Assembly: GCA_009917555.1 (NCBI GenBank) | Contig: QZDX01000010.1 | Span: 1 to 64,000, forward strand | Length of the DNA: 64,000 bases | Source: a bacterium 1XD21-13 | GTDB lineage: Bacteria; Bacillota; Clostridia; Lachnospirales; Lachnospiraceae | Reading direction: 5' to 3' | Shown: positions 17,132-27,196 of the stretch, piece by piece | Layout of the letters: each line of letters opens with the position of its first letter | How positions within the stretch are numbered: the first letter of the stretch is position 1 | The notes under the pieces: model-generated | Told to the model about the DNA's origin: nothing | What the model saw: only the letters and a program-made list of their open reading frames with translations | Database searches by the model: none | Translations under genes and position numbers: made by a program

Positions 17132-19105
17132 ATGAAAAGCATACGGAAAAAAATTACGGTTTGCCTGATGATGACGGTTCTCGTGGCACTATTTCTGGTA
17201 GGTGCAGTCAGTATTTCGCTGAATTACAGCAGTACCATTGCCACAGTGGATCAGATGATGTGTGAGAGTGCTAATCTGGCGGCAGAGCGAGTGGAGCAGG
17301 AGCTGCTGGCTTATAAAAATGTGGCAGCGGATACGGGCTGTATTCCACGGCTTACCGGTGAGGGTGTGGAGCTGGAGGAAAAGCGCTCCATGATTGATGA
17401 GCGGGTGGAGATGCACGATTTTCAGCGTGGAAATATCATCGGTGCCGACGGCATCAGCATTTTTGACGGAAAGGATTATTCGGATCGGGAATATGTGCGG
17501 CAGGCCATGCAGGGCAATGTGTATGTGTCAGAGCCTCTGATCAGTAAGATTACGGGAGAGCTGAGTATTATGGTTGCCGCTCCTCTGTATGAGGGCGGTA
17601 TTCAGGGCGCTTCCATTGTGGGCATGGTGTATTTTGTTCCTCCGGAGACCTTTTTGAATGACATTGTGTCCTCCATAAAGGTCAGCGAGAACAGCAGAGC
17701 CTATATGATCAATAAATCTGGCGATACCATTGCAGACATTACACTGGATACGGTTACGGTTCAAAATATTGAGAGGGAAGCACAGGAGGATGCCTCCTTA
17801 AAGGAGCTTGCGGCCATTCACGAGGCCATGCGCCAGGGAGAAAATGGCTTTGGAAGCTACAAAAGCACAGAGGGCAATATGTTTGTAGCCTATGCACCGG
17901 TGGCCGGTACGGACGGATGGAGTATAGCCATTACAGCACCTCAGATGGATTATCTATCCACCACTTATACGGGAATTGCCATTAACATTGCAGTGATCAT
18001 AGCCTCCATTCTGGCCTCCATCGTGGTAGCCTTAAAGCTTGCGGGTAACATTAGCAATCCTATGAAGGCATGTGCAGACCGGATGAAGCGTCTGGTGGAG
18101 GGGGATCTGGAATCTTCCGTTCCCACTGTCAGAAACCGTGACGAGACCGGTATGCTTGCCCAGTCAACGGCGGAGCTGGTGGAGGGCCTAAGCACCATCA
18201 TCAAGGATATTGGGTATCTGTTAAATGAGATGGCCAATCAAAATTTGGACATTCGTTCCCAGCACAGGGATGCCTATGTAGGGGGCTTTGAAAATATTTT
18301 ACTTTCCATGCGCAATCTGAAGCTGAAGCTCAGCGACACCCTCCTTCAGATCAACCGTTCTGCGGATCAGGTTTCAGAGGTCAGCGAGCAGGTATCCATG
18401 AGTGCCCAGAATCTAAGCCAGGGCTCTGTGGAGCAGGCAAGCTCTGTGGAACAGCTTGCGGCCCGAATCAATGAGATTTCCAATCAGGCCAAGGATACGG
18501 CAGGAGGCGCCCTGGATGCCAGAGGACAGACCCACCAGGCCGGCGAGGAGATCTCCGTGTGCAATCGGCAGATGCAGGAGCTTATGGAGGCCATGGATAA
18601 GATTCAGAACAGCTCCAGTGAGATCGGAAAGATCATTAAGGCCATTGAGGACATTGCCTTCCAGACCAATATCTTGGCCTTGAACGCAGCCGTGGAGGCA
18701 GCCAGGGCCGGAACCGCCGGCAAGGGCTTCGCGGTTGTGGCTGATGAGGTGCGCAATCTGGCCAGCAAGTCTGCGGAGGCTTCTCAGAGTACGGCTGTGC
18801 TGATTGAAAATTCTACGGAGGCTGTGCGCAAAGGTACGGAGATTGCGAAGCATACGGCAGATACACTGCTGGAGGTGGTAAGCAGTATGCAGTCTGTTAT
18901 CAGCTCCATTGACAAGATTGCCTCTGTTTCCGGCGAGCAGTCAGAGGCTGTGTCACAGGTGACGGAGGGGATCACCCAGATCTCCGGCGTGGTTCAGAGC
19001 AACAGCGCCACCGCACAGGAGAGCGCAGCGGCCAGCGAGGAGCTCTCTGCGGAGGCTATTGGCTTGAAGCAGCTGGTGGAACAGTTTACTTTGGCTAGGG
19101 AGTAA
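17132..19105 (+). CDS. Methyl-accepting chemotaxis protein with dCache sensor
   Basis: Membrane chemoreceptor of 657 residues. TM1 lies near residues 9-29, then an extracellular dCache-type sensor to about 275 ('[14 protein letters not shown]' and '[20 protein letters not shown]' are typical). TM2 is near 283-303, followed by a HAMP segment ('[20 protein letters not shown]'). The C-terminal signalling coiled coil contains the conserved tip '[20 protein letters not shown]'. The dCache domain often binds amino acids or carboxylates, which would match the TRAP system next door; this is inference. No che genes are in the window. Confidence 0.95.
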   Translation: MKSIRKKITVCLMMTVLVALFLVGAVSISLNYSSTIATVDQMMCESANLAAERVEQELLAYKNVAADTGCIPRLTGEGVELEEKRSMIDERVEMHDFQRGNIIGADGISIFDGKDYSDREYVRQAMQGNVYVSEPLISKITGELSIMVAAPLYEGGIQGASIVGMVYFVPPETFLNDIVSSIKVSENSRAYMINKSGDTIADITLDTVTVQNIEREAQEDASLKELAAIHEAMRQGENGFGSYKSTEGNMFVAYAPVAGTDGWSIAITAPQMDYLSTTYTGIAINIAVIIASILASIVVALKLAGNISNPMKACADRMKRLVEGDLESSVPTVRNRDETGMLAQSTAELVEGLSTIIKDIGYLLNEMANQNLDIRSQHRDAYVGGFENILLSMRNLKLKLSDTLLQINRSADQVSEVSEQVSMSAQNLSQGSVEQASSVEQLAARINEISNQAKDTAGGALDARGQTHQAGEEISVCNRQMQELMEAMDKIQNSSSEIGKIIKAIEDIAFQTNILALNAAVEAARAGTAGKGFAVVADEVRNLASKSAEASQSTAVLIENSTEAVRKGTEIAKHTADTLLEVVSSMQSVISSIDKIASVSGEQSEAVSQVTEGITQISGVVQSNSATAQESAAASEELSAEAIGLKQLVEQFTLARE

Positions 19106-19128
19106 GCAGTATACCAGTAAAAAAACAG

Positions 19129-19157
19129 TTGACAAATCAAAATAAAGGGTACATAAT
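19129..19157 (+). promoter_or_regulatory. pyrG promoter
   Basis: TTGACA (19129-19134), 17-nt spacer, CATAAT (19152-19157). Predicted transcription start is near 19163, about 190 nt before pyrG, with a terminator in between. Confidence 0.6.
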
Positions 19158-19185
19158 AAAGCGATAAATAAAAACTGCTGACAAA

Positions 19186-19224
19186 GGTGTCAGGAACCCA
19201 TATGGGTTTCTGGCCCCTTTTTTT
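19186..19224 (+). terminator. Terminator in the pyrG leader
   Basis: GGTGTCAGGAACCC (19186-19199) pairs with GGGTTTCTGGCCCC (19204-19217) around a 4-nt loop (13 of 14 positions, two wobbles), then TTTTTTT. It lies downstream of a promoter and upstream of pyrG, the position of a CTP-sensing attenuator in other Firmicutes; it may also end chemoreceptor read-through. Confidence 0.75.
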
Positions 19225-19356
19225 ATGCACACGGACGTCCAAATAAAAGATGTCAGCAAGCTGACGGACGCCCGGCGCACAAGCAGGGAAAAAATATTCT
19301 CTGCTGCGAATGAACAGGAATAATTTTTCTTACTGAATCGGGGAGGGATCAGGGAA

Positions 19357-20964
19357 ATGGCAGTAAAATACGTCTTTGTCACCGGCGGTGTGGTTTCCGG
19401 TCTCGGAAAGGGCATCACAGCAGCCTCTCTGGGAAGGCTTTTAAAGGCCAGAGGCTACCAGGTGACCATGCAGAAATTCGATCCATACATCAATGTAGAT
19501 CCAGGAACAATGAATCCCATCCAGCACGGGGAGGTCTTTGTGACTGACGACGGTACGGAGACAGACCTGGATCTGGGACATTACGAGCGATTCATTGATG
19601 AATGTCTCAATCAAAATTCCAATGTAACCACAGGAAAAATCTATTGGTCCGTACTCCACAAGGAGCGCCGGGGCGATTACGGCGGAGGAACCGTCCAGGT
19701 AATCCCCCATATTACCAACGAGATCAAAAGCCGCTTCTACCACGAGGAGGAACGGGAGGAAACACGGATCGCCATCATAGAGGTAGGCGGCACCGTAGGA
19801 GACATCGAAAGCCAGCCCTTCTTGGAGGCCATCCGCCAGTTCCAACACGATATCGGCCACGACAACGCCATCCTGATACATGTAACCCTGATACCTTACC
19901 TGAAGGCATCCGGAGAGCTAAAAAGCAAGCCCACCCAGCAGAGCGTCAAGGAGCTTCAATCCATGGGTCTCTGGCCAGACATCCTGGTATGCCGGAGCGA
20001 GCATGCGCTTCCAGAAGAGCTGAAAGCCAAAATAGCCCTTTTCTGCAACGTACCAAAAGAGCACGTACTTCAAAATATCGACGTAGAATACCTCTACGAG
20101 GCCCCCTTGGCCATGGAAGAGGAGCACCTGGCAAAGGTTGTCTGCGAAGCCTTAAAGCTCCCCTGCCCGGAGCCGGATCTGGCCGACTGGAGAGCCATGG
20201 TCCACAGCCTGCGAAATCCAAAGCACCAGGTAGAGATCGCCATCGTAGGAAAATACATCCAGCTCCATGACGCCTACCTAAGCGTCGCAGAGGCTCTAAA
20301 GCATGGAGGAATTTCCCAGAGGGCTGATGTAAAGCTCCGCTGGATCGATTCCGAGGAATTGACAGGGGAAAATGTATCCGAACAGCTTAAAAACATTCAC
20401 GGCATCCTGGTCCCCGGCGGCTTTGGCACCCGAGGAACAGAAGGAAAGATCACAGCCATCCAATATGCCAGAGAACAGGGCATCCCCTTCCTGGGCATCT
20501 GCCTGGGAATGCAGATGGCAATCGTAGAATACGCCCGGCATGTACTGGGCTACGAGGATGCCAACAGCATAGAGCTCAATCCCAACACCCAGCATCCGGT
20601 GATCACCTTGATGCCAGACCAGGACGGCGTAGTAGATCTGGGCGGCACCCTGCGCCTTGGAGCCTACCCCTGTATCCTCCAGGAAGGCACCCTGGCAGAG
20701 CGCCTCTATGAAAAACGGGAAATCAGCGAGCGCCACCGCCACCGCTACGAGGTAAACAACGCCTACCGTACACGCCTGACCGAACACGGAATGACCCTAT
20801 CCGGCCTGTCCCCAGACGGTCGGATCGTAGAAATGCTAGAGCTAAAGGACCATCCCTACTTCATCGGAACCCAGGGCCACCCAGAGCTAAAATCAAGACC
20901 CAACCGAGCCCACCCCCTATTCAAGGGACTAGTCCAAGCAGCAGTCAACTACAGCCAACAATAA
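19357..20964 (+). CDS. pyrG: CTP synthase
   Basis: Glutamine- and ATP-dependent amination of UTP to CTP. The 535-residue protein has an N-terminal synthetase domain beginning '[20 protein letters not shown]' (P-loop-like) and '[17 protein letters not shown]'. The C-terminal class I glutaminase shows '[12 protein letters not shown]' and the nucleophile Cys in '[12 protein letters not shown]', with catalytic His/Glu in '[10 protein letters not shown]'. ATG is preceded by GGGAGG. Codon use is unusual for the window: Val is mostly GTA and third positions are C/A-rich, as in the first 800 bp of gltB. A leader terminator suggests attenuation. Confidence 0.97.
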   Translation: MAVKYVFVTGGVVSGLGKGITAASLGRLLKARGYQVTMQKFDPYINVDPGTMNPIQHGEVFVTDDGTETDLDLGHYERFIDECLNQNSNVTTGKIYWSVLHKERRGDYGGGTVQVIPHITNEIKSRFYHEEEREETRIAIIEVGGTVGDIESQPFLEAIRQFQHDIGHDNAILIHVTLIPYLKASGELKSKPTQQSVKELQSMGLWPDILVCRSEHALPEELKAKIALFCNVPKEHVLQNIDVEYLYEAPLAMEEEHLAKVVCEALKLPCPEPDLADWRAMVHSLRNPKHQVEIAIVGKYIQLHDAYLSVAEALKHGGISQRADVKLRWIDSEELTGENVSEQLKNIHGILVPGGFGTRGTEGKITAIQYAREQGIPFLGICLGMQMAIVEYARHVLGYEDANSIELNPNTQHPVITLMPDQDGVVDLGGTLRLGAYPCILQEGTLAERLYEKREISERHRHRYEVNNAYRTRLTEHGMTLSGLSPDGRIVEMLELKDHPYFIGTQGHPELKSRPNRAHPLFKGLVQAAVNYSQQ

Positions 20965-20992
20965 AAACACCAAGAACCGCCTTCCAGGCTCA

Positions 20993-21079
20993 GCCGCCAA
21001 GCAGAAAATTTGTATCCCGCCAGGCGTGTTAGCCCTTTCAGGGTGGAGCAGGGCAGATGCAAATTTTCTGCTTGGCGGC
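20993..21079. repeat. 20-bp perfect inverted repeat between pyrG and gltB
   Basis: GCCGCCAAGCAGAAAATTTG (20993-21012) pairs perfectly with 21060-21079 around a 47-nt loop that has its own CCCTTTCAGGG hairpin. Arm length equals that of the E1-E3 elements, but the loop lacks ATTTACGG/CCGGAAATT. It sits about 40 nt upstream of gltB. Confidence 0.8.
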
Positions 21080-21122
21080 GTCCCTAATACAGCATGAATC
21101 AAAAATAAGAGGAGAGAACATT

Positions 21123-24100
21123 ATGAAAGAGCGAGAAAGAAGAGAACTCCAAGGCCTATACCGACAGCAATTCGAGCATGACAACTGCGGAATCGGCGCC
21201 ATCGTAAACAGCAAGGGCATAAAAAGCCACAAAACCGTAGAAAACGCCCTCAAAATCGTAGAAAACCTGGAGCACCGAGCCGGAAAAGACGCAGAAGGTA
21301 AGACCGGCGACGGCGTAGGCATCCTGCTCCAGATCTCCCACCGATTCTTCAAAAAGATCTGTTCCCAGGAAGGAATCGCCTTAGGAGAAGAGCGGGAGTA
21401 CGGCATAGCCCAGTTATTCTTCCCCCAGAACGAGCTAAAACGCAACCAGGCCAAAAAAATGTTCGAGATTATCGTAGAAAAAGAGGGTTTAGAGCTCCTG
21501 GGCTTCCGGGAGGTTCCCGTCCACCCAGAGGTCTTAGGCCATGCAGCCAGATCCTGCATGCCCCACATCGTCCAGGCATTTATCAAAAAGCCTGACAGCG
21601 TAGAAAAAGGCTTGGAATTCGACCGAAGGCTCTACATAGCCCGGCGCGTCTTTGAGCAGAGTAATGACAACACCTACGTAGTCTCCATGTCCAGCCGCAC
21701 CATCGTCTACAAGGGCATGTTCCTGGTAGGCCAGCTTCGCACCTTCTTCGCGGATCTCCAGGACAAAGACTACGAATCTGCCATAGCCATGGTCCACTCA
21801 CGCTTCAGCACCAACACCAATCCAAGCTGGGAGCGGGCCCATCCCAACCGCTTTATCGTTCATAACGGTGAGATTAACACCATCCGGGGAAATGCGGACA
21901 AAATGCTTGCCAGGGAGGAGACTATGGAATCCGGCCACCTAAAGGGAGAGCTTCACAAGGTTCTTCCAGTAGTAAACACCAACGGCTCCGATTCCGCCAT
22001 GCTGGACAATACCCTGGAATTCCTGGTGATGAGCGGTATGGATCTGCCTCTTGCCATGATGATTACCATTCCTGAGCCCTGGATCAACAATAAGACACTT
22101 TCCCAGGATGAGCGGGATTTTTACCAGTATTACGCAACCATGATGGAGCCTTGGGACGGTCCGGCCTCTATCGTATTTTCTGATGGAGATCGTCTAGGTG
22201 CTGTGCTGGATCGAAATGGCCTGCGGCCATCCCGCTACTATGTGCTGAAAAATGGCGATCTGATTCTATCCTCAGAGGTAGGTGTTTTGGAAGTTCCGGA
22301 GGAAGAAATTGTCCTGAAGGAACGGCTTCACCCCGGAAAAATGCTTTTGGTAGATACCCTTAAGGGTAGGATTCTTCAAGATGAGGATTTGAAGGAGATC
22401 TACACCACCAATCAGCCCTATGGGGAATGGTTGGATCAAAATCTCGTAGAGCTCAAGGATCTTAAAATTCCGAACATCCGTGTGGAGGACTACGATTCCA
22501 CCCAGAGAAAGCAACTTCAAAAGGCATTCGGCTATACTTACGAGGAATATAAAAATTCCATCCGAAATATGGCATTAAACGGCGGTGAGGGGATCGCCTC
22601 CATGGGCGTGGACACTCCCCTGGCAGTGCTTTCCCAGAAAAAGCGCCCCCTGTTTGACTATTTCAAGCAGCTCTTTGCCCAGGTAACCAATCCTCCCATT
22701 GACGCCATCCGGGAGGAAATTGTCACCAGCACCACGGTGTATGTGGGGAAGAAGGGAAATCTTCTGGAGGAAAAGGCTGAGAACTGCCAGGTACTGAAAA
22801 TCAACAATCCCATCCTTACCAACACGGATATGCTGAAAATCAAGCATATGAAAAAAGAGGGCTTCCAGGTAGCGGTGGTGCCAATTACCTATTATAAGAG
22901 CACGCCCCTTCACCGGGCCATTGATCGGCTCTTTGTGGAGGTTGACAAGGCATACAAGGACGGAGCCAACATCCTGGTGCTCTCAGATCGAGGCGTGGAC
23001 GAAAATCATATGCCCATTCCCTCCCTGCTTGCAGTGTCTGCGGTTCACCAGCATCTGGTAAATACGAAAAAGCAGACCTCCCTGACCTTGATTCTGGAAT
23101 CGGGAGAGCCCCGTGAGGTGCACCATTTTGCCACCCTCTTAGGCTATGGCGCCTGTGCGGTGAATCCCTATCTGGCACTGGATACCATACAGGAGCTCAT
23201 AGAAGATGGCCTCCTTGACAAGGATTACTATGCGGCCATGAATGATTACAATTCCGCCGTTCTTCACGGAATTGTAAAGATTGCCTCCAAGATGGGCATT
23301 TCTACCATACAGTCCTACCAGGGAGCCAAGATTTTCGAGGCCATCGGTATCTCCAGGGAGGTAGTGGATAACTATTTCTCAGGCACCGTGAGCCGTGTGG
23401 GAGGAATCACCATGGAGGACATTGCGGCCCAGGTGGATTACTACCACACGAAGGCATTTGACCCTCTGGGGCTTGAGGTGGATTTGACCCTGGACAGCTT
23501 AGGGAAACACAAGAGAAGAAGCGGAGGGGAGGAGCACCGTTACAATCCCGAGACCATACACCTTCTGCAGCAGTCTGCCTGGACGGGAAGCTATGAGCTG
23601 TTCAAGGAATATACGGGCAAGGTGGACCGAGAGCAGAGCGGTTACTTAAGAAGCTTGATGGATTTTCGTTACCCGGAGACTTCCATACCTCTCGAAGAGG
23701 TAGAGCCGGTAGAGGAAATCGTAAAGCGGTTTAAGACGGGGGCCATGTCCTACGGCTCCATTTCCCAGGAGGCCCATGAGACCCTGGCCATTGCCATGAA
23801 TCATCTCCATGGAAAATCAAACACCGGAGAGGGCGGCGAGAGCGAGGAACGCTTAGATTCCGCCGGAACCAGTGAGGATCGCTGCTCTGCCATTAAGCAG
23901 GTGGCCTCGGGGCGCTTTGGCGTCACCAGCCGTTATCTGGTCAGCGCCCGTGAGATTCAGATCAAAATGGCCCAGGGTGCAAAGCCCGGTGAGGGCGGTC
24001 ATCTGCCGGCCAAGAAGGTATATCCCTGGATTGCCAAAACACGTCACTCCACCCCTGGGGTGAGCCTCATTTCACCGCCGCCTCACCATGATATTTACTC

Positions 24101-25682
24101 CATTGAGGATCTGGCCCAGCTGATCTACGATCTGAAAAATGCCAACAAGTATGCGGATATTTCCGTAAAGCTGGTGTCTGAGGCCGGTGTGGGCACCGTG
24201 GCCGCAGGCGTGGCAAAGGCCGGAGCCCAGGTGATTCTCATTTCCGGCTATGACGGAGGCACCGGCGCGGCGCCGGAGAGCTCCATTCACAATGCTGGGC
24301 TTCCCTGGGAGCTGGGGCTTGCGGAGACCCACCAGACCTTGCTGAAAAACGGCCTTCGGAACCGGGTGCGCATTGAGACGGATGGAAAGCTTATGAGCGG
24401 CCGGGATGTGGCAATCGCCGCACTTTTGGGAGCGGAGGAATTCGGCTTTGCCACGGCTCCCCTGGTAACCATGGGCTGCGTGATGATGCGTGTCTGCAAC
24501 CTGGATACCTGTCCCGTGGGCGTTGCTACCCAGAACCCGGAGCTTAGGAAGCGATTTAAGGGAAAGCCGGAATATGTGGAGAACTTTATGCGATTTATCG
24601 CCCGGGAGCTTCGGGAATATATGGCGAAGCTGGGCGTGCGCACCATTGACGAGATGGTGGGAAGAACGGATCTGTTAAAGGAAAAGGAGGGGGCTGCCTC
24701 TCCCATGGCCTCCAAGCTTGATTTGAGCCAGATCCTGAACAATCCCTTTGGAAACGTGGAGGGACCTGTGACCTTTACGGCCTCCAAGAGCTATGATTTC
24801 CAGCTGGAGCGTACCCTGGATGAGCGTGTTCTTTTGAAAAAGCTGAAAGCCAGCCTGGAGAAGGGCGAGAAGGCGTCTGTGGAGCTCAAGGTGGGCAATA
24901 CGGACCGGGCCTTCGGAACCATTCTGGGGGCGGAGATCACCAGATGCCACAAGGAGGGACTGCCGGAGGATACCATTACCGTAGCCTGTACGGGAACCGG
25001 AGGCCAGAGCTTTGGCGCCTTTATTCCCAAGGGCCTGACCCTGACCCTCTGCGGAGATACCAACGATTACTTTGGAAAGGGGCTTTCCGGCGGAACCCTT
25101 GTCATTTATCCTCCTAAGAGCCGGGGCTACAGGGCGGAGGAAAATATCATTGCCGGAAATGTGGCCCTCTACGGCGCAACCAGCGGAAAGGTCTTTGTAA
25201 ACGGCGTGGCCGGGGAGCGGTTTGCCATCCGCAATTCCGGCGCTTACGCAGTGGTTGAAGGCGTGGGCGAGCATGGCTGTGAGTATATGACTGGCGGCCG
25301 GGTGGTGGTTCTTGGAAGGACCGGCAAAAACTTTGCGGCAGGCATGAGCGGCGGTATCGCCTATGTGCTGGACGAGGACAGCCATCTCTACCGGAATCTG
25401 AATAAGGATATGATTTCCATTGAGAAGGTGGAAAATAAGTACGATGTCCAGGAGCTGAAAGCCATGATTGAGGAGCATGTGGCGGCCACCGGATCGGAGC
25501 GGGGCGCCTTGGTACTGGCGCATTTTGAGGAATATCTTCCCAAGTTTAAGAAGATCATTCCCTATGATTACAAGAAAATGATAGCACTGTCCTCCAAGCT
25601 GGAGGAAAAGGGCATGAGCACCCAGCAGGCACAGATGGAGGCATTTTACGAGAGCTTCCAGAACAGGGAAACGGAGGAATAG
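21123..25682 (+). CDS. gltB: Glutamate synthase, large (glutaminase/FMN) subunit
   Basis: Makes glutamate from 2-oxoglutarate and glutamine together with GltD. With the start at 21123 (AGAGGAGAG upstream) it has about 1519 residues. The nucleophile is C22 in 'HDNCGIGAIV' after a 21-residue propeptide. Order: class II glutaminase (1-410), central domain, FMN/2-oxoglutarate synthase domain ('MSYGSISQEAHETLAIAMN', 'GEGGESEERL', 'SGYDGGTGAAPESSI'), 3Fe-4S cysteines in 'CVMMRVCNLDTCPVGVATQ', and a C-terminal GXGXG helix. Base composition changes from C/A-rich to G/T-rich codons around 21.9-22.2 kb inside the gene. A start at 21057 would read through the inverted repeat and is unlikely. Confidence 0.97.
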   Translation: MKERERRELQGLYRQQFEHDNCGIGAIVNSKGIKSHKTVENALKIVENLEHRAGKDAEGKTGDGVGILLQISHRFFKKICSQEGIALGEEREYGIAQLFFPQNELKRNQAKKMFEIIVEKEGLELLGFREVPVHPEVLGHAARSCMPHIVQAFIKKPDSVEKGLEFDRRLYIARRVFEQSNDNTYVVSMSSRTIVYKGMFLVGQLRTFFADLQDKDYESAIAMVHSRFSTNTNPSWERAHPNRFIVHNGEINTIRGNADKMLAREETMESGHLKGELHKVLPVVNTNGSDSAMLDNTLEFLVMSGMDLPLAMMITIPEPWINNKTLSQDERDFYQYYATMMEPWDGPASIVFSDGDRLGAVLDRNGLRPSRYYVLKNGDLILSSEVGVLEVPEEEIVLKERLHPGKMLLVDTLKGRILQDEDLKEIYTTNQPYGEWLDQNLVELKDLKIPNIRVEDYDSTQRKQLQKAFGYTYEEYKNSIRNMALNGGEGIASMGVDTPLAVLSQKKRPLFDYFKQLFAQVTNPPIDAIREEIVTSTTVYVGKKGNLLEEKAENCQVLKINNPILTNTDMLKIKHMKKEGFQVAVVPITYYKSTPLHRAIDRLFVEVDKAYKDGANILVLSDRGVDENHMPIPSLLAVSAVHQHLVNTKKQTSLTLILESGEPREVHHFATLLGYGACAVNPYLALDTIQELIEDGLLDKDYYAAMNDYNSAVLHGIVKIASKMGISTIQSYQGAKIFEAIGISREVVDNYFSGTVSRVGGITMEDIAAQVDYYHTKAFDPLGLEVDLTLDSLGKHKRRSGGEEHRYNPETIHLLQQSAWTGSYELFKEYTGKVDREQSGYLRSLMDFRYPETSIPLEEVEPVEEIVKRFKTGAMSYGSISQEAHETLAIAMNHLHGKSNTGEGGESEERLDSAGTSEDRCSAIKQVASGRFGVTSRYLVSAREIQIKMAQGAKPGEGGHLPAKKVYPWIAKTRHSTPGVSLISPPPHHDIYSIEDLAQLIYDLKNANKYADISVKLVSEAGVGTVAAGVAKAGAQVILISGYDGGTGAAPESSIHNAGLPWELGLAETHQTLLKNGLRNRVRIETDGKLMSGRDVAIAALLGAEEFGFATAPLVTMGCVMMRVCNLDTCPVGVATQNPELRKRFKGKPEYVENFMRFIARELREYMAKLGVRTIDEMVGRTDLLKEKEGAASPMASKLDLSQILNNPFGNVEGPVTFTASKSYDFQLERTLDERVLLKKLKASLEKGEKASVELKVGNTDRAFGTILGAEITRCHKEGLPEDTITVACTGTGGQSFGAFIPKGLTLTLCGDTNDYFGKGLSGGTLVIYPPKSRGYRAEENIIAGNVALYGATSGKVFVNGVAGERFAIRNSGAYAVVEGVGEHGCEYMTGGRVVVLGRTGKNFAAGMSGGIAYVLDEDSHLYRNLNKDMISIEKVENKYDVQELKAMIEEHVAATGSERGALVLAHFEEYLPKFKKIIPYDYKKMIALSSKLEEKGMSTQQAQMEAFYESFQNRETEE

Positions 25683-25685
25683 AGC

Positions 25686-27170
25686 ATGGGAAAGTCCACA
25701 GGATTTTTAGATTATGAACGGGAAACGGCGCAGGTGGAGCCGCCTCTTGAGCGCATCCGCCATTTCCGGGAGTTTCGTACTCCCCTGTCCCTGGAGGTGC
25801 AGAGAAAGCAGGGGGCGCGCTGCATGGAGTGCGGCGTTCCCTTCTGCCAAAACGGGGAGCTGCTGGCTGGCATGGCCTCCGGCTGTCCTCTGCACAATCT
25901 GATTCCCGAGACCAACGATCTGGTGTACACGGGAAACTGGAAACAGGCTTATGAGCGGCTTACCAAGACCCACTGCTTTCCGGAATTTACCTGTCGGGTG
26001 TGTCCGGCTCTCTGTGAGGCGGCCTGCACCTGCAATGTGAACGGGGATCCGGTGTCGGTGAAGGAAAATGAGCGGGCGATCATTGAGCATGCCTATGAGA
26101 GCGGCTGGGTGGCGCCCCGGCCTCCCAAGGTGCGGACCGGTAAGAGGGTGGCTGTCATCGGCAGCGGTCCTTCGGGTCTGGCTGCGGCACAACAGCTTAA
26201 CCGCAGGGGGCATCTGGTGACGGTTTATGAGAGACGGGATCGCATTGGAGGGCTTTTGCGGTACGGGATTCCCAATATGAAGCTGGATAAGGGAGTTCTG
26301 GATCGACGGATTGCGCTTATGAAGGAGGAGGGCGTGATCTTTGAGACCAATGTGGATGTGGGAAAGGATCTGTCGCCGGAGGAGTTGAAGAAGAGCTTTG
26401 ACCGGATTCTCCTTGCCTGCGGAGCGGCAAATCCCCGTGATATTCAGGTGCCGGGCCGGGATAGCAAGCATATTTATTTTGCGGTGGATTTCCTTACCTC
26501 TGTGACCAAGAGCCTTTTGGATTCTGATTTTGCAGATAAGGCTTATATTCCGGCGGAGGGAAAGCATGTGCTTGTGATTGGTGGCGGCGACACGGGGAAT
26601 GACTGTGTGGGGACGGCGATTCGGCTGAGGGCCAAGTCGGTGACCCAGCTGGAGATGATGCCAAAACCCGGGGAGACCAGAAGCGCCTCCAATCCATGGC
26701 CCCAGTGGCCCCGGGTGTTAAAGACGGATTACGGCCAGGAGGAGGCTATTGCTGTTTTCGGGCACGATCCCAGAATTTATCAGACTACGGTGAAGGAATT
26801 TGTAAAGGATAAGAATGGGAATGTGAAGAAGGCTGTGATTGTGAAGCTGGAGGCCAAGAGGGATGAGGCTTCCGGCCGGATGATGATGGTTCCGGTGGAG
26901 GGAAGCGAGCAGACGATTCCTGCGGAGCTGGTGTTGATTGCGGCGGGCTTCTTGGGGAGCCAGTCTTATGTGACGGATGCCTTTCAGGTTGAGGTGGATC
27001 AGCGGACCAATGTGAAGACGGCAGCGGGGGCTTATGAGACCAGTGTCCCGGGGATCTTTGCAGCTGGGGATATGCACCGGGGGCAGTCGCTGGTGGTTTG
27101 GGCGATTCAGGAGGGCCGGATGGCGGCCAGGGCTGTGGATGCCTCTCTTATGGATTACACAAATCTGTAA
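25686..27170 (+). CDS. gltD: Glutamate synthase, small (NADPH) subunit
   Basis: FAD/NAD(P)H oxidoreductase that passes electrons to GltB. The N-terminus has Fe-S cysteines: 'CMECGVPFCQ', 'CRVCPALCEAACTCN' and 'SGCPLHNLIPE'. The FAD-binding dinucleotide motif is 'VAVIGSGPSGLAAAQQLNRR' near 154 and the NADPH-binding one 'VLVIGGGDTGNDCVGTA' near 293; the C-terminal FAD contact is 'GIFAAGDMHRGQSLV'. Length 494 is standard. It starts 3 nt after the gltB stop, so both subunits are made from one mRNA. Confidence 0.97.
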   Translation: MGKSTGFLDYERETAQVEPPLERIRHFREFRTPLSLEVQRKQGARCMECGVPFCQNGELLAGMASGCPLHNLIPETNDLVYTGNWKQAYERLTKTHCFPEFTCRVCPALCEAACTCNVNGDPVSVKENERAIIEHAYESGWVAPRPPKVRTGKRVAVIGSGPSGLAAAQQLNRRGHLVTVYERRDRIGGLLRYGIPNMKLDKGVLDRRIALMKEEGVIFETNVDVGKDLSPEELKKSFDRILLACGAANPRDIQVPGRDSKHIYFAVDFLTSVTKSLLDSDFADKAYIPAEGKHVLVIGGGDTGNDCVGTAIRLRAKSVTQLEMMPKPGETRSASNPWPQWPRVLKTDYGQEEAIAVFGHDPRIYQTTVKEFVKDKNGNVKKAVIVKLEAKRDEASGRMMMVPVEGSEQTIPAELVLIAAGFLGSQSYVTDAFQVEVDQRTNVKTAAGAYETSVPGIFAAGDMHRGQSLVVWAIQEGRMAARAVDASLMDYTNL

Positions 27171-27196
27171 TGATGTTGTTGAAAGAGGAGACTTTT

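Noticed and set aside
19602-20270. 222-residue Arg/Pro-rich plus-strand frame inside pyrG
   Set aside because: Out-of-frame reading of pyrG caused by its C-rich codon use.
21057-21122. Upstream gltB start
   Set aside because: It would translate the right arm of the inverted repeat and put the nucleophile Cys 44 residues in; ATG 21123 has a proper ribosome binding site and a normal propeptide.
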